From contig CAXXLO010000002.1 in assembly GCA_963664085.2 (NCBI GenBank), forward strand, positions 4,278,001-4,342,000: DNA of 64,000 nt, written 5' to 3'. Positions 63,442 to 64,000 of this stretch are shown here, piece by piece (position 1 is the stretch's first letter; each line of letters starts with the position of its first letter). Source of the DNA: Bin5 sp022821545. Lineage in GTDB: Bacteria; Chloroflexota; Anaerolineae; Caldilineales; Caldilineaceae. The position numbers and the translations under genes are program-made. The notes under the pieces are model-generated. The model was not told where the DNA came from. It was given only the letters and a program-made list of their open reading frames with translations, and made no database searches.

Positions 63442-64000
63442 ATGGGTAGATTGGACGGAAAGGTGGCCCTGGTCACAGGCGCGGGGCGGGGTCACGGAAA
63501 GGCGGTCGCGATACGATTTGCCGAGGAGGGCGCCGCAGTTGCTGTCTGTGACATTCTTCCCGTGGACGAGTTGGACAGGTCTGTTGGCGAACGGATCCGG
63601 GCGGCTGGCGCGGAAGCGTTCTGCTCCCAAACGGATGTCTCGAAGGAGGAGCAGGTCTGCAAGCTCGTACAGCAGACAATTGACCGTTTCGGTACGATCG
63701 ACATCTTGGTCAACGTCGTGGGAATCGCCGGACCGACCAAGGATGTATGGCAGATGAGCCTGGAGGAATGGCGGGAAACCCTGGCGGTCAATCTCGATTC
63801 GGCGTTTCTTGGCTGCAAGTACGCTCTGCCTGAGATGATCCGCAAACGGCGCGGCCGCGTAATCAACTTCAGTTCGGGGACGGGCAAGCAGCCCCTGTCG
63901 CATCGAACGCCCTACGCCACTTCAAAAATGGGAATCCTTGGATTTACGCGCACTTTGGCTGCCGATGTGGGCCGGTACAACATTACGGTCAATGCCATTT
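63442..64000 (+). CDS. Short-chain dehydrogenase/reductase, N-terminal part
   Basis: The frame is open to the last base, so the C-terminus is outside; 186 residues are visible. The Rossmann loop TGAGRGHG (12-19), a variant NVVG in place of NNAG, S144/S145, and the active-site Y158-x-x-x-K162 (YATSK) mark a classical SDR that uses NAD(P)H. GGAAGG precedes ATG 63442. It follows a GH4 and an enolase-superfamily gene, so a sugar-acid or sugar-alcohol oxidation is a fair guess; the repeat region in between may separate their transcripts. Confidence 0.92.
   Translation, partial: MGRLDGKVALVTGAGRGHGKAVAIRFAEEGAAVAVCDILPVDELDRSVGERIRAAGAEAFCSQTDVSKEEQVCKLVQQTIDRFGTIDILVNVVGIAGPTKDVWQMSLEEWRETLAVNLDSAFLGCKYALPEMIRKRRGRVINFSSGTGKQPLSHRTPYATSKMGILGFTRTLAADVGRYNITVNAI

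Overview
This 64 kb window looks like a chromosomal segment of a Chloroflexota bacterium, probably Anaerolineae/Caldilineales-like. That assignment is inference from gene style: substrate-binding lipoproteins with twin-arginine starts and an Ala-Ala-Cys-Ala lipobox, many sugar-type ABC importers, repeated phytanoyl-CoA dioxygenase (PhyH) genes, and secreted SH3b proteins with Pro/Thr-rich linkers. No rRNA, tRNA, CRISPR array, phage or intact insertion sequence was recognised. Coding density is high and both strands are used.

Layout. 1-2.6 kb: end of a polar amino-acid ABC importer (binding protein, permease) and a Gfo/Idh/MocA oxidoreductase. 2.6-9.7 kb: a bicupin and a PhyH protein on the minus strand, divergent from a sugar importer (binding protein, two permeases) followed by a cytochrome P450. 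9.7-12.7 kb: argG and argJ, preceded by a strongly structured leader that ends in an intrinsic terminator. 12.7-21.6 kb (minus): two more sugar importers, each ending in a PhyH gene. 21.7-24.2 kb: an amidase and a secreted SH3b protein. 24.4-28.9 kb (minus): a general L-amino-acid importer in the order aapJ-Q-M-P. 29.6-30.2 kb: a small zinc-ribbon membrane protein. 30.2-36.5 kb (minus): an oligopeptide-type binding lipoprotein, a beta-propeller protein resembling oligogalacturonide lyase, an enolase-superfamily dehydratase and a thiamine-diphosphate enzyme, probably a sugar-acid utilisation unit. 36.8-39.2 kb: two convergent PhyH genes, one fused to HEAT repeats, with a broken enolase-type gene start between them. 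39.3-44.2 kb: a LolD-like ATPase and a 1376-residue FtsX-type permease. 44.3-47.6 kb: two split-barrel flavin proteins, a DUF2277 protein and fhs. 47.7-57.0 kb: a SNF2 helicase with a SWIM-finger partner, a COG4091-like oxidoreductase, an aldo/keto reductase, an acetyltransferase and a DUF169 protein. 57.2-60.2 kb: an HlyD-like adaptor and a second SH3b protein. 60.2-64 kb: a GH4 glycosidase, a second enolase-superfamily protein, a repeat-rich intergenic region, and a short-chain dehydrogenase cut by the window edge.

How it works together. The strongest theme is uptake plus oxidation. Three sugar-class ABC importers each have a PhyH-type Fe(II)/2-oxoglutarate oxygenase as last gene or divergent neighbour, and one also carries a P450. 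None of the three has its own ATPase here, so a shared ATPase elsewhere is expected. Hairpins or palindromes recur between binding-protein and permease genes, which fits the need for excess binding protein. The best leads for something undescribed are this importer-oxygenase association, the PhyH protein with His-x-Gly in place of His-x-Asp, the PhyH-HEAT fusion, the leader upstream of argG, and the modular TGTGTCAAA/G-run-C-run repeats before the last gene.
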